64,000 nt of DNA, taken from contig CANMOU010000001.1 in assembly GCA_947499555.1 (NCBI GenBank), positions 1,364,001 through 1,428,000 on the forward strand, written 5' to 3'. The notes beneath the pieces are model-generated. The model saw only the letters and a list, made by a program, of their open reading frames with translations. It did no database searches and had not been told where the DNA came from. This document shows, one piece after another, positions 27,638-35,518 of this stretch; within the stretch, counting starts at the first letter, position 1; every line of letters starts with the position of its first letter. Position numbers and translations under genes: made by a program. This DNA comes from an uncultured Roseovarius sp. (GTDB lineage: Bacteria; Pseudomonadota; Alphaproteobacteria; Rhodobacterales; Rhodobacteraceae).

Positions 27638-28111
27638 TTAGTTATTGGTGTGGGAGTTGTAGACTTTGCCACTGATCTTCCACACGTCGCCCTCTTTGTA
27701 GAGCACAAAGAAATCGGTGAAGCGGTTGCCTCCCCAATCAATGAATTCGACACGCGCGGCAGCGGCGGGGCCAGAAACGTTGATCCAGGCAATATGATGA
27801 CGCACGTTTTCGGATGCCCCTCCATCGGCGATTGCGCCAGCAAACGTATCAGCATCCATATTGTAGACCGTGCCGCCGACAGACCCGATGATATGAGCGT
27901 GGTCGTAGAATGCTGTGCGCGTCAGAGCGCCGTTACCGGTGCGTGCGGAGGTGATGTATGGCTGCAGCGCTTCCTCAATGGCTTGATATTCTTCGAAAGA
28001 GGCTGTTTCTTCTGGCGTTGCAGCGCCCTGGGCTACTGAAATTTGACCTATCGTCACCATTGACGTGAAGATAAACAGGAATGCCAGATTGTTGAGTTTC
28101 ATACGGATCAT
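27638..28111 (-). CDS. Secreted lumazine-binding/NTF2-like protein (copy 1)
   Basis: A 157-residue protein with an N-terminal signal peptide of about 30 residues (LNNLAFLFIFTSMVTIG...), then a cone-shaped NTF2-like domain. Diagnostic blocks are FEEYQAIEEALQPYI, a TRTAFYDHAHI block, DADTFAGAIADGG, and the C-terminal RFTDFFVLYKEGDVWKISGK. AAGGAA seven bases before the ATG supports the start. Its mature part is very close to the cytoplasmic protein at 29376-29795, so here is an exported version of the same fold. The ligand is unknown. Confidence 0.87.
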   Translation of the reverse strand: MIRMKLNNLAFLFIFTSMVTIGQISVAQGAATPEETASFEEYQAIEEALQPYITSARTGNGALTRTAFYDHAHIIGSVGGTVYNMDADTFAGAIADGGASENVRHHIAWINVSGPAAAARVEFIDWGGNRFTDFFVLYKEGDVWKISGKVYNSHTNN

Positions 28112-28165
28112 TGGACGTTCCTTTCTGGGGGAGCGGTTGAGGTGCGGAGGTTTGTCAATTAGGGG

Positions 28166-28540
28166 TCAGCTATGGGCGTGTGAGTCCCAGACTTTTTGGC
28201 TGATCGCCCATTGATTGTTGCGCTTTTCAAGGACGTAAAGGTCGGAAAACGAGACCCCGCTGCAATCAGTGAATTCAACAATTGCAGCGGCAGATGGTCC
28301 CGTGACTTCAATCAGCGAGACATGATGATCCTGATCAGGGCAGCGTCTGGTGACACCATCTGCGCCCGCTATCGCTGTGCTCAGATCGAGATAAAGAGCA
28401 TCATCCGTCGGCTCGTTTTCAAGCATCGACTTGTCATCTGGTCCTCCAAAAGACGATTTCAGAACGCTTTCGATCGCTGCGATTTCTCCATAGCTAGAGC
28501 GCTCTACAGTGGATGCGTTTGGCGTTGCGATACCGGCCAT
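28166..28540 (-). CDS. Lumazine-binding/NTF2-like protein (diverged copy 2)
   Basis: A 124-residue diverged paralogue. The ATG at 28540 (MAGIATPN) is preferred because GGAGA lies just upstream; an in-frame ATG at 28567 has no ribosome site. The pattern YGEIAAIESVLKS, HHVSLIEVTGPSAAAIVEF and SFSDLYVLEKRNNQWAISQKVWD follows the same domain, but the N-terminal and middle parts are degenerate. A 19-bp TetR-type site lies 34 bases upstream. It precedes copy 1 by 54 bases on the same strand. Confidence 0.78.
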   Translation of the reverse strand: MAGIATPNASTVERSSYGEIAAIESVLKSSFGGPDDKSMLENEPTDDALYLDLSTAIAGADGVTRRCPDQDHHVSLIEVTGPSAAAIVEFTDCSGVSFSDLYVLEKRNNQWAISQKVWDSHAHS

Positions 28541-28573
28541 TTCGATTCTCCATGTGTTAAGTTTCATGTTTTA

Positions 28574-28592
28574 CTTACCTACATGTATGTAG
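28574..28592 (+). promoter_or_regulatory. TetR-type operator A
   Basis: CTTACCTACATGTATGTAG, containing 6-bp arms CTACAT/ATGTAG around a 2-base centre. It lies 34 bases upstream of the leftward lumazine-like gene, in its promoter region. It shares 16 of 19 bases with site B and 17 of 19 with site C. Confidence 0.75.
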
Positions 28593-28726
28593 CTTTCAAA
28601 ATAGCGGAATCGATCGCTATCACAAAAAGTTCATTGCTTCTCTGTCTGTCGCCAGAACCGCATTGGAGCCGGCTCAGAACCTTCCCCCACACCCAACAAA
28701 CCACGTATTTGGCCATTGACTTCGCC

Positions 28727-28745
28727 CTTACCTACATGCACGTAG
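28727..28745 (+). promoter_or_regulatory. TetR-type operator B
   Basis: CTTACCTACATGCACGTAG lies 18 bases before the TetR start codon, as expected for autorepression. The first twelve bases are identical to site A. Confidence 0.75.
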
Positions 28746-28763
28746 TTTTAAAGGAGAGCGAAA

Positions 28764-29297
28764 ATGACCGATACCCGCACCCGCATTCTGGACCTAGCTG
28801 AGGATTTTACCCAAACCAAGGGTTTCAACAATTTCAGCTACCTTGATCTTGCCGCAGAAATCGGGGTGAAAAACTCCAGCATTCACTACTACTTTAAAGC
28901 CAAGGCCGATCTTGCTCTGGCACTGGTCGAGCGCATCCGCGAAACGCATAACGAAGCATGCAAGAGCTTTAGCCATCGGCTTGCGACCCCACAAGAACGG
29001 CTTGGCGCGCTGATAGACCACTTCAAGTGCTACATTCGCGATAAAAAAATCTGCATGTGTGGGATGATGGCCGCCGAGTTCGAAACTGTTAGCCCTGAAG
29101 TTCGCATGGCTTTGGCTCTTTACTTCCGGGATATGCGCACCTGGATCTCCCAGCAGTTCGTTCAAATGAACGACCCCAACCCAGAAGACCGCGCGCTTCA
29201 GTTTCTCAGCGCCCTTGAAGGCTCGGTGTTGCTTGCGCGTTTGGAGGCTGATCCCATGATTGTCGATCGGTCACTTGACATATTTGTGAACCATTAG
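28764..29297 (+). CDS. TetR family regulator (NemR-like group)
   Basis: A 177-residue regulator. The helix-turn-helix is LAEDFTQTKGFNNFSYLDLAAEIGV, then NSSIHYYFKAKADLALALV. The ligand domain has the motif KICMCGMMAAEFE, which carries two closely spaced cysteines; related NemR-type regulators use cysteines to sense electrophiles. Site B lies just upstream, and sites A and C flank the gene. It most likely controls both divergent lumazine-like genes and itself. Thiol-based sensing is inferred only. Confidence 0.9.
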   Translation: MTDTRTRILDLAEDFTQTKGFNNFSYLDLAAEIGVKNSSIHYYFKAKADLALALVERIRETHNEACKSFSHRLATPQERLGALIDHFKCYIRDKKICMCGMMAAEFETVSPEVRMALALYFRDMRTWISQQFVQMNDPNPEDRALQFLSALEGSVLLARLEADPMIVDRSLDIFVNH

Positions 29298-29317
29298 CTC
29301 TTTTTTTCCCTCGCTAT

Positions 29318-29336
29318 CTACTTACATGTAGGTCAG
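29318..29336 (-). promoter_or_regulatory. TetR-type operator C
   Basis: On the minus strand it reads CTGACCTACATGTAAGTAG, close to sites A and B. It lies 39 bases before the start of the next lumazine-like gene, so that gene should be in the same regulon. Confidence 0.75.
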
Positions 29337-29375
29337 ATTATAACGAAGCTCAGACAAACCAAATGGAAACTCGAA

Positions 29376-29795
29376 ATGTCCAATAACACCACTGTCGCAC
29401 TCAGCGTCGAAAACACCGCAGACGAAGCTCAAAGTTTCGTTGAATACAAAGCAATCGAAGAGGCATTGAAGCCTTACATTGATGCTGCAAAAACCGGTGA
29501 CGGTGCTCTGTCCCGCACCGCTTTCCTTGACCACGCCTACGTTACCGGTTCTGTCAATGGGGCTCACTATGATATGGATGTAGACACATTTGCAGGCGCT
29601 GTTTCCGAAGGCGGCCCCGCTCCTGATGTCCAACATCACATTGCCTGGATCAACGTTTCCGGTCCCGCTGCCGCCGCCCGCGTCGAATTCATCCATTGGG
29701 GCGAAAACCGCTTCACCGATTTCTTTGTGCTCTACAAGAAAGACGGCGCATGGAAAATCAGCGGCAAAGTCTACGACTCTCACTCCAAAAACTGA
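29376..29795 (+). CDS. Lumazine-binding/NTF2-like protein (copy 3, cytoplasmic)
   Basis: A 139-residue protein without signal sequence. Its core matches copy 1 nearly block for block: YKAIEEALKPYIDAAKTGDG, SRTAFLDHAYV, DVDTFAGAVSEGG, HHIAWINVSGPAAAARVEFI, and RFTDFFVLYKKDGAWKISGK. The fold often binds small hydrophobic or flavin-like ligands; the real ligand is unknown. Operator C precedes it, and an AhpD-like gene follows 140 bases downstream. Confidence 0.87.
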   Translation: MSNNTTVALSVENTADEAQSFVEYKAIEEALKPYIDAAKTGDGALSRTAFLDHAYVTGSVNGAHYDMDVDTFAGAVSEGGPAPDVQHHIAWINVSGPAAAARVEFIHWGENRFTDFFVLYKKDGAWKISGKVYDSHSKN

Positions 29796-29935
29796 TCACC
29801 GACTTCGTTGGGCCCAGAGGGCAAAAGCTCCCCTGCCCCAGACGTCACAACCAACCCACCGCCTTTGAGGCACACCTTACTGCTCACCCTTCGCAGCAGG
29901 TTCGTCTTTTTCGGCCCACTCAAAAGGAAAATCCA

Positions 29936-30502
29936 ATGTCCCACATGATCGTACACACCGAAGAAACTGCTCCCGAAGCGAGCAAGCCCATCCTCGAAGG
30001 CACCAAGAAAGCCTTCGGCTTCCTGCCCAACCTGACCGCGACTTTCGCGGAATCCCCCGCCATGGTGGAAGCTTATGGCGTACTGGCTGGCCATTTTGAG
30101 AAGACTGATCTTACACCAACCGAGCGTCAGATAGTGCTGATGACGACAAGCCGGGAAAACGGCTGCACCTATTGCATGGCTGCCCACTCGACGGTTTCAC
30201 AAATGCAGAACGTTCCAGCAGACGTGATTGACGCCCTGCGCAATGACACGCCGATCGCAGATCCGAAGCTGCAAGCCCTGCAGGTTTTCACAGCGCGCAT
30301 CCATGAAACCCGCGGCAACGTGACTCAAGCCGATCTCGATGCATTCCACGCAGCGGGTTACACTAAGGCAAACATTCTTGATGTGATCTTGGGCGCGGGA
30401 CTGAAAACCCTGTCCAACTACACCAATCACATCGCCGACACGCCGCTTGATGCGCCGTTCCAGGCAAATGTTTGGGCCGGGAAAACATCGGTTGCGGCCT
30501 AA
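29936..30502 (+). CDS. AhpD/carboxymuconolactone decarboxylase-like protein
   Basis: The start MSHMIVHTEE at 29936 follows AAAAGGAAAA; longer starts overlap the previous gene. The 188-residue protein has the AhpD redox pair Cys77-x-x-Cys80 in ENGCTYCMAAH with His84, in an all-helical CMD domain. Such proteins act as small-thiol peroxidase or disulfide systems. Together with the GSTs and reductase this supports an oxidative/electrophile stress region. Confidence 0.9.
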   Translation: MSHMIVHTEETAPEASKPILEGTKKAFGFLPNLTATFAESPAMVEAYGVLAGHFEKTDLTPTERQIVLMTTSRENGCTYCMAAHSTVSQMQNVPADVIDALRNDTPIADPKLQALQVFTARIHETRGNVTQADLDAFHAAGYTKANILDVILGAGLKTLSNYTNHIADTPLDAPFQANVWAGKTSVAA

Positions 30503-30547
30503 TACTCATGATCCTGCGTGACAGTCAGCCCGCAGGACACCTCCCAA

Positions 30548-30573
30548 CCCAGTGGCCGTTAAACGCCACTGGG
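30548..30573 (+). terminator. Hairpin after the AhpD-like gene
   Basis: A perfect 9-bp stem (CCCAGTGGC / GCCACTGGG) with an 8-base loop, followed by TTATTTC. It fits an intrinsic terminator, partly overlapping the leader of the next small membrane gene. Confidence 0.6.
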
Positions 30574-30597
30574 TTATTTCATAGAAAGAACAAACAC

Positions 30598-31008
30598 ATG
30601 ACCTTTGACGAAGCCGTCGCTGCGCATGCGCCAGCGTGGGTCGCCATCTGGATGAACATATTTCTTTTGGGCGCTATAGTGTTGCCTTTGACATTGTTTC
30701 TTTGGAAGGCAACTCGCCTGACAGCACTTTTCTCCGTCATCGCGAGCGCTGTCAGTGTCGGTGGCATTATGCTGCTCTACCAACAACTCGGATATGTGAA
30801 ACTGCTTGGACTAGCGCATATCGTCGCCTGGACACCACTAGCTATATACCTTTGGGTCAAAATGCGTTCGCCAGATGTCACGCGCACGCCGCGCATTATC
30901 ATGAGCGCCGTGTTTGCAACCATCATTGTATCGCTCGCCTTTGATTATGTTGACGCTTTCCGCTACCTCGCGGGCGACCGCACACCACTTGCAATAGCAG
31001 CGCACTAA
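30598..31008 (+). CDS. Small membrane protein, unknown function
   Basis: A 136-residue protein with four hydrophobic segments (for example AIWMNIFLLGAIVLPLTLFLW and a central GGIMLLYQQLGY). The ribosome site is weak (AGAAAGAA). No family was recognised. It is probably read with the following YdcZ-like transporter gene, 70 bases downstream. Confidence 0.72.
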   Translation: MTFDEAVAAHAPAWVAIWMNIFLLGAIVLPLTLFLWKATRLTALFSVIASAVSVGGIMLLYQQLGYVKLLGLAHIVAWTPLAIYLWVKMRSPDVTRTPRIIMSAVFATIIVSLAFDYVDAFRYLAGDRTPLAIAAH

Positions 31009-31078
31009 GCCTTTCGCCCGCCGCGCATTTCAAGAAACGCGGCGGACCTTTCAGCTGATAGCTCAGAGGCCGACTCTA

Positions 31079-31522
31079 ATGATCAAAATGTTACTTCTCA
31101 GCGCCATCGTATTCGCAGCCGGAATTGGCGTCCCCATTATGGCCGCGATCAATGCAGGATTGGGTGCGCGCCTAGCCAGCCCGACCCTCGCAACCGCAAT
31201 CCTGATGTTGGTTGGCCTGATCCTCTCCGTCGCGTATCTGATGGTTCAAGGCCCACCGTCTTTACCAAGAGCCATGCCGCCACTCTATTCGTTTTCCGGC
31301 GGATTCTTTGTTGTCTTCTATGTTCTCGCTGTGACAGCTATCGCGCCAAAGATCGGGCTTGGAAACGCGATTTTTCTCGTCTTGTTGGGTCAGATCGTTT
31401 CCACCAGTACCATCGATCATTTTGGGCTTTTCGGCGCAATCAAAACACCAATCACTGCGCAAAAGGGTTTCGGTATCGCCTTCATGACACTGGGAATAAT
31501 TCTCGCGCGTAAGGTCGTTTGA
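31079..31522 (+). CDS. DMT superfamily protein, YdcZ (DUF606) type
   Basis: A 147-residue protein with about five membrane helices, the single-repeat version of the drug/metabolite transporter fold. Motifs are GIGVPIMAAINAGLGARLASP and GLGNAIFLVLLGQIVSTSTIDHFGLFG, which mark the YdcZ group. These often act as dimers. Substrate unknown. Confidence 0.86.
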   Translation: MIKMLLLSAIVFAAGIGVPIMAAINAGLGARLASPTLATAILMLVGLILSVAYLMVQGPPSLPRAMPPLYSFSGGFFVVFYVLAVTAIAPKIGLGNAIFLVLLGQIVSTSTIDHFGLFGAIKTPITAQKGFGIAFMTLGIILARKVV

Positions 31523-31768
31523 TCAGTTTCTGAGTGCCGAGATTAATGAGCCGGCTCAAGAACTCGAAAACTGGTAAGACGGTGGTCGCGTGCAATACTC
31601 AAAACATTACCCAAGGATTCGCTTTCAAGTCGGCATGAAAGCCCCAGCTTCTTCTGTTGAGGGACGGTGTGCACCTGAGTCAGGATTGACATAAGTGTTT
31701 ATCATTTAGCCAAATTTTCGCCGCTCACGAAACTGTTACGAAATGGGTCTCTTTTGTACTTGCTAAAT

Positions 31769-31786
31769 AAGACGACCGGTCATATT
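31769..31786. promoter_or_regulatory. Candidate operator before the metallo-hydrolase gene
   Basis: An 18-bp imperfect palindrome centred on GACCGGTC (7 of 9 pairs) in the 314-bp gap between the YdcZ-like and metallo-hydrolase genes, 50 bases before the start codon. TetR-type repressors of NemR type use GACC...GGTC arms, and a TetR gene lies at the end of this operon. Nothing else was seen in the gap. Confidence 0.5.
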
Positions 31787-31836
31787 CATCTGTGTGTAAG
31801 AATTTTCCTACCAACCAAACCCCGATAGGACACCCA

Positions 31837-32832
31837 ATGTCAGACACATCTAAAATGCTCTTTAACCGCCGTTCATTCCTGACAAGCGCAGCAACTGTTG
31901 CTGTTGGCGGCGCGGCAGCGACGTCTCTTGTCATGCCCGCTCGTGCAGCCACACCCATCGTTGGCACGCAGCTTCCACAGGTCTATCGCCGCAAGCTTGG
32001 CAATTACGAAATCACCGTTCTCGGTGACGGCTACCTTGATCTTCCGCATCAGATCTGGGCCGGCCTCGACCCCAAGGACATTGACGGCTACCTCAATGAC
32101 GCTTTTGTCCCGACAGGCTCGATTCGAAATGGCGTGAACGCCTATCTGATCAATACCGGCGAAAAATTGGTTCTTGTCGACAGCGGCGCACGAGATCTGT
32201 TTGGACCAAATGCCGGTCTGTTTGAAAGCAACCTCGCAGCCGTTGGCGTTAAGCCAGAAGACATCGACCAAGTCTTGATCACACACGTTCACCCTGACCA
32301 TGTTGCCGGCCTTTATACCGCAGACGGCGAAGTGGTCGTTCCGAACGCCGACGTCTTAGTGGATGAGGCGGATCTCAACTTCTGGATCAGTGAATCCGGG
32401 CAGGCACAAGCGATCGACATCGCAAAACCATGGTTTGACATCGCTCGCCAGTGGAAGACCGCCTATGATGGTCGTATCACGACCTTCAAAGGTGAGACAG
32501 ATTTTGGCGATGGCATCTCGTCGTTCCCGCTGCCTGGCCACACACCGGGTCACACAGGCCTGCGCATTGAGAGCGAAGGTGAGACGCTGTTGATCCTCGG
32601 CGACGCCGTCATCAGCGCGGCGGTGCAGTTCGCGAACCCCGATGCGTCCGCCATCTGGGACACAAATGCGGAAGACGGTAAAAAGTCCCGTCGCACGATT
32701 TTTGACGTTGCCGCGAAAGACCGCACATTGGTCACCGCGACCCATTTGCCGTTCCCATCCTTCGGGTATGTGGATCGCCGCGCAAACGGCTCTTATCAAT
32801 GGGTTCCAGAAGAATGGCGTTACGCCACCTGA
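31837..32832 (+). CDS. Tat-exported metallo-beta-lactamase-fold hydrolase
   Basis: The ATG at 31837 with ATAGGA upstream gives 331 residues. The N-terminus has a twin-arginine signal (NRRSFLTSA, Arg11-Arg12, then a hydrophobic stretch and ARA), so a folded metalloenzyme is exported. The domain begins KLGNYEITVLGDGYL. The zinc motif is THVHPDHVAG; LPGHTPGHTG and ILGDAV supply further ligands. The substrate is unknown. It heads a short operon with the quinone-oxidoreductase-like gene. Confidence 0.9.
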   Translation: MSDTSKMLFNRRSFLTSAATVAVGGAAATSLVMPARAATPIVGTQLPQVYRRKLGNYEITVLGDGYLDLPHQIWAGLDPKDIDGYLNDAFVPTGSIRNGVNAYLINTGEKLVLVDSGARDLFGPNAGLFESNLAAVGVKPEDIDQVLITHVHPDHVAGLYTADGEVVVPNADVLVDEADLNFWISESGQAQAIDIAKPWFDIARQWKTAYDGRITTFKGETDFGDGISSFPLPGHTPGHTGLRIESEGETLLILGDAVISAAVQFANPDASAIWDTNAEDGKKSRRTIFDVAAKDRTLVTATHLPFPSFGYVDRRANGSYQWVPEEWRYAT

Positions 32833-32905
32833 CCTGCTCTCCAAGGGAGGAGTGCCGGCCGCGTCGGCGCTCCTCCACTTTCCAACAAAATTATGGAATT
32901 CAGAT

Positions 32906-33856
32906 ATGCGCGCTATTGTAGTCGAAAAGAACGGAGGGCCAGAGGTCCTCGAAGTCAAGGACGTCCCAAAGCCCACACCCGGCATTGGCGAAGTCCTCGT
33001 CAAGGTCAAAGCCGCCGCGGTCAATCCATTCGACGCACAAGTCCGCCGCGGTGACTATGCCGCCTATTTGCCAACACCCCACAAAATGGGTGTGGATGTC
33101 TCCGGCACGATCGAGGCTTTGGGGGAAGGCGTCGAAACGCTCGCCGTCGGGGATGACGTGTTCTACAGCACCCGTGTCCTGTCTAACGAAGGGGGCTATG
33201 CCGAATACCATGTCGAGCAGGCGCAGTTGATCGCCAAGAAACCCCAAAACCTGTCCTTTGTGGATGCGGCGGCCCTGCCCATCGCTGCCAGCACCGCTTG
33301 GGTCTGCCTGATCGAACGCGCGCGCTTGAAAGCGGGTGATCGTGTGTTGGTCCACGGGGCTTCCGGCGGCGTCGGTCTGTTCGCGGTGCAAATTGCACGT
33401 CTCACAGGTGCCGAAACTGTGGCCACAAGCCGCCAAGATGCACACGAACTTGTCCAAAGCCTTGGCGCCGGCATCACAGTCGATTACCGCCACGCCGATG
33501 CCTGGGAGCAACTCGCGGCCCATTCCGGTGATGGGTATGATGTCATACTCGATCTTGTCGGCGGTGACACGATCCAAAAATCCCTCGGCCTTTTGGCCGC
33601 CGGTGGACGCGTTGTCAGCATTGTGGACCAGCCAGATCCGCAGAGCCTCTATGATGGATGGGGCGTTAATGCCGAAATCCATCTGGTCTTCCTGACGCCA
33701 AGTTCGGAACGGCTCACCCGTCTTGGGTCTCTGACAGCACGGGGTTTGCTCAAACCGATGGTTGAACAGACATTGCCACTGGAACAGGCTGCCCAAGCAC
33801 ACCGTTTGATCGAGGCCGGTGGCCGCACAGGAAAGATTGTCCTCGTCACCTCTTGA
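32906..33856 (+). CDS. Zinc-less quinone oxidoreductase / MDR-type alcohol dehydrogenase
   Basis: A 316-residue protein from MRAIVVEKNGGPEVLEV; the longer frame overlaps the previous gene. The N-terminal GroES-like domain has a KMGVDVSGTIEALG motif. The Rossmann domain shows GDRVLVHGASGGVGLFAVQI, the NADPH-binding AxxGGVG pattern. The zinc-ligand cysteines of true alcohol dehydrogenases are absent, so reduction of a quinone or enone with NADPH is likely. It is followed by a TetR gene 74 bases on. Confidence 0.9.
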   Translation: MRAIVVEKNGGPEVLEVKDVPKPTPGIGEVLVKVKAAAVNPFDAQVRRGDYAAYLPTPHKMGVDVSGTIEALGEGVETLAVGDDVFYSTRVLSNEGGYAEYHVEQAQLIAKKPQNLSFVDAAALPIAASTAWVCLIERARLKAGDRVLVHGASGGVGLFAVQIARLTGAETVATSRQDAHELVQSLGAGITVDYRHADAWEQLAAHSGDGYDVILDLVGGDTIQKSLGLLAAGGRVVSIVDQPDPQSLYDGWGVNAEIHLVFLTPSSERLTRLGSLTARGLLKPMVEQTLPLEQAAQAHRLIEAGGRTGKIVLVTS

Positions 33857-33929
33857 TGGGACAGTATACATGAAACTTAAGGTGCGGGTGCGCCCGCGCC
33901 CGCCCCTTTTCCGCAGAAGGTAGCGACGG

Positions 33930-34490
33930 ATGCCAAGACCAAGCCACAAAGACAAAATCATCCAATCCGGATTGGCCGTCTTTCACGAATTCGGCTACCA
34001 CGCGAGTGGTGTGCAAACAATTGTGGATCATGCAGGCGTCCCCAAAGGATCTTTCTACAACCATTTCAAGAGCAAGGATGAACTGGGGCTTGAAGTTTTG
34101 GATGCCTATTGGCGTCAATCCGAAGATATGCGTGCCGCCCTCAGAGATTCGACACAAAGCTCGCTCGATCGCATTGACGCGCATCTCGCGGCCTTCAATG
34201 TGACCCAGTCCGGCTGTCTAGTCGGGAATTTCACGAGTGAGATGGCGAACGAACCGCAGTTTCGAGACGCTCTTAAAGATGTTTACACAAGCTGGATTGC
34301 AGATTTTGAAACCTGCATTGCAGATGGTCAAAGAGACGGAAGCATTCGGGACGATGAGACGGCCAAGTCACTTGCTGAGTTTGTCGTGACCGCGCTGGAA
34401 GGATCAGTACTGAAAAGAAAAATCGAAGACGATGAGCAAACGCTCATCAAATTCCGCAATACTATAGTCACGTTCTTGCGCTCGGCTTGA
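33930..34490 (+). CDS. TetR family regulator (NemR-like)
   Basis: A 186-residue regulator with the helix-turn-helix in HEFGYHASGVQTIVDHAGV and PKGSFYNHFKSKDELGLEVL. The ligand domain contains TQSGCLVGNF, matching the C..G motif of the NemR group. It ends the metallo-hydrolase/oxidoreductase unit and is the likely repressor acting on the palindrome upstream of that unit. Confidence 0.9.
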   Translation: MPRPSHKDKIIQSGLAVFHEFGYHASGVQTIVDHAGVPKGSFYNHFKSKDELGLEVLDAYWRQSEDMRAALRDSTQSSLDRIDAHLAAFNVTQSGCLVGNFTSEMANEPQFRDALKDVYTSWIADFETCIADGQRDGSIRDDETAKSLAEFVVTALEGSVLKRKIEDDEQTLIKFRNTIVTFLRSA

Positions 34491-34588
34491 ACGCTCTCCG
34501 TATTGACGGTTTCGTGTTTTCAGAATGCTTGGTCATCTGACTTCTCATAGCCTGATAGATCAGAGATCACTGGCTCGACCTGTTGACG

Positions 34589-34614
34589 TACACCGCGCCC
34601 TAGGGCGCGGTGTA
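34589..34614. repeat. 26-bp perfect palindrome between convergent units
   Basis: The arms TACACCGCGCCC and GGGCGCGGTGTA meet without a loop. It sits about 100 bases after the TetR stop and 120 bases before the 3' end of the decayed ProC-like gene. A bidirectional terminator is possible, though no T-run flanks it. The rest of the 242-base gap shows nothing further. Confidence 0.55.
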
Positions 34615-34732
34615 TAGAGATGCGCGAGTGGTGAAGTTTGGTTAACCCGAGACACTGTCCACGCACTCTGCCGCCCACAAATGCCATTGATGCAATGCGC
34701 AAACTGCTGCGATGCAAAGAAGAACATCTACA

Positions 34733-35515
34733 TTAATGTTTGGACGGGTGGATCTCGCGAATGCGACGAGCAACGCTGCTGCATGCCTTTGACAGAGCCT
34801 TTTCCCCAGCCTCGTCGGCAAATCGCTGAAACATCTGATCATTTAGACCATTGAGAGTTATATGCCTGAGGCGTTGTTCTTCGTGCTTTCCTTCGGTGAT
34901 TGAGACACTGTGTTCGCAAGGCCCAAACGCATTGCGCTGAGATAGGCTCACGCGCCGTTATAGTCAGTGCCCTGTGTGCACAGCCACTGCGCCGCGGCCC
35001 CTTCAGAACCAAAGTAGAGCCCATCATGCCGCTTGGGACAGCGAAGGTGTCAAACTCGTCGATTGCCTTTTCAGGAACGGCAGTTCCGAGTTCTTGGAAA
35101 AGAGCAATTGCGGCTTCGAGTGGAGGGAATACAACCGTGACGCCCGTCAAGTCTTCGACGGACCGCAAAGGAATAGCTCGACAAATGATTGCATCGCGAC
35201 GCGTCCATTTTTGTAGCTGCGCAATAGGGATCGTGGCGATCAAGCTGACAATCTTTTGTTCTGTGTGTCACTCTAGCGGGGTAAGTATATGCTCGGCATC
35301 TTGCGCACGCACGGCCAAGAACATTAGGTCGGCGACGGCGACAATATCTGAGTTTTTTTCACGGATGCAAATTCTGTCCGAGGCCTCTGCCAACCGCTTC
35401 GAACCACTCCTGACCCTCGCTGATACAAAAACCTCAGCGACGGGGTAATCGGCCTTGAGTATTCCCGAATGGCACCCTCGGTGACAGCGCCAATGCCGAT
35501 AAAGCCAAACCTCAT
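34733..35515 (-). pseudogene. Broken ProC-like (pyrroline-5-carboxylate reductase family) gene
   Basis: It starts MRFGFIGIGAVTEGAIREYS (Rossmann motif GIGAVTEGA) and then shifts frame to VSARVRSGSKRLAEAS. It continues in further frames with QKIVSLIATIPIAQLQKW and CRAIPLRSVEDLTGVTVVFP, then DTFAVPSGMMGS. A further shift gives QWLCTQGTDYNGA, an in-frame TGA, then AYLSAMRLGLANTV, and the last shift gives TLNGLNDQMFQRFADEAGEK before TAA. That is at least three frame changes plus a stop along an otherwise colinear ProC-type protein of about 260 residues. It follows the hydroxyproline-type operon in the same direction, so a loss from that operon is the simplest reading. Confidence 0.82.
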
Positions 35516-35518
35516 TTT

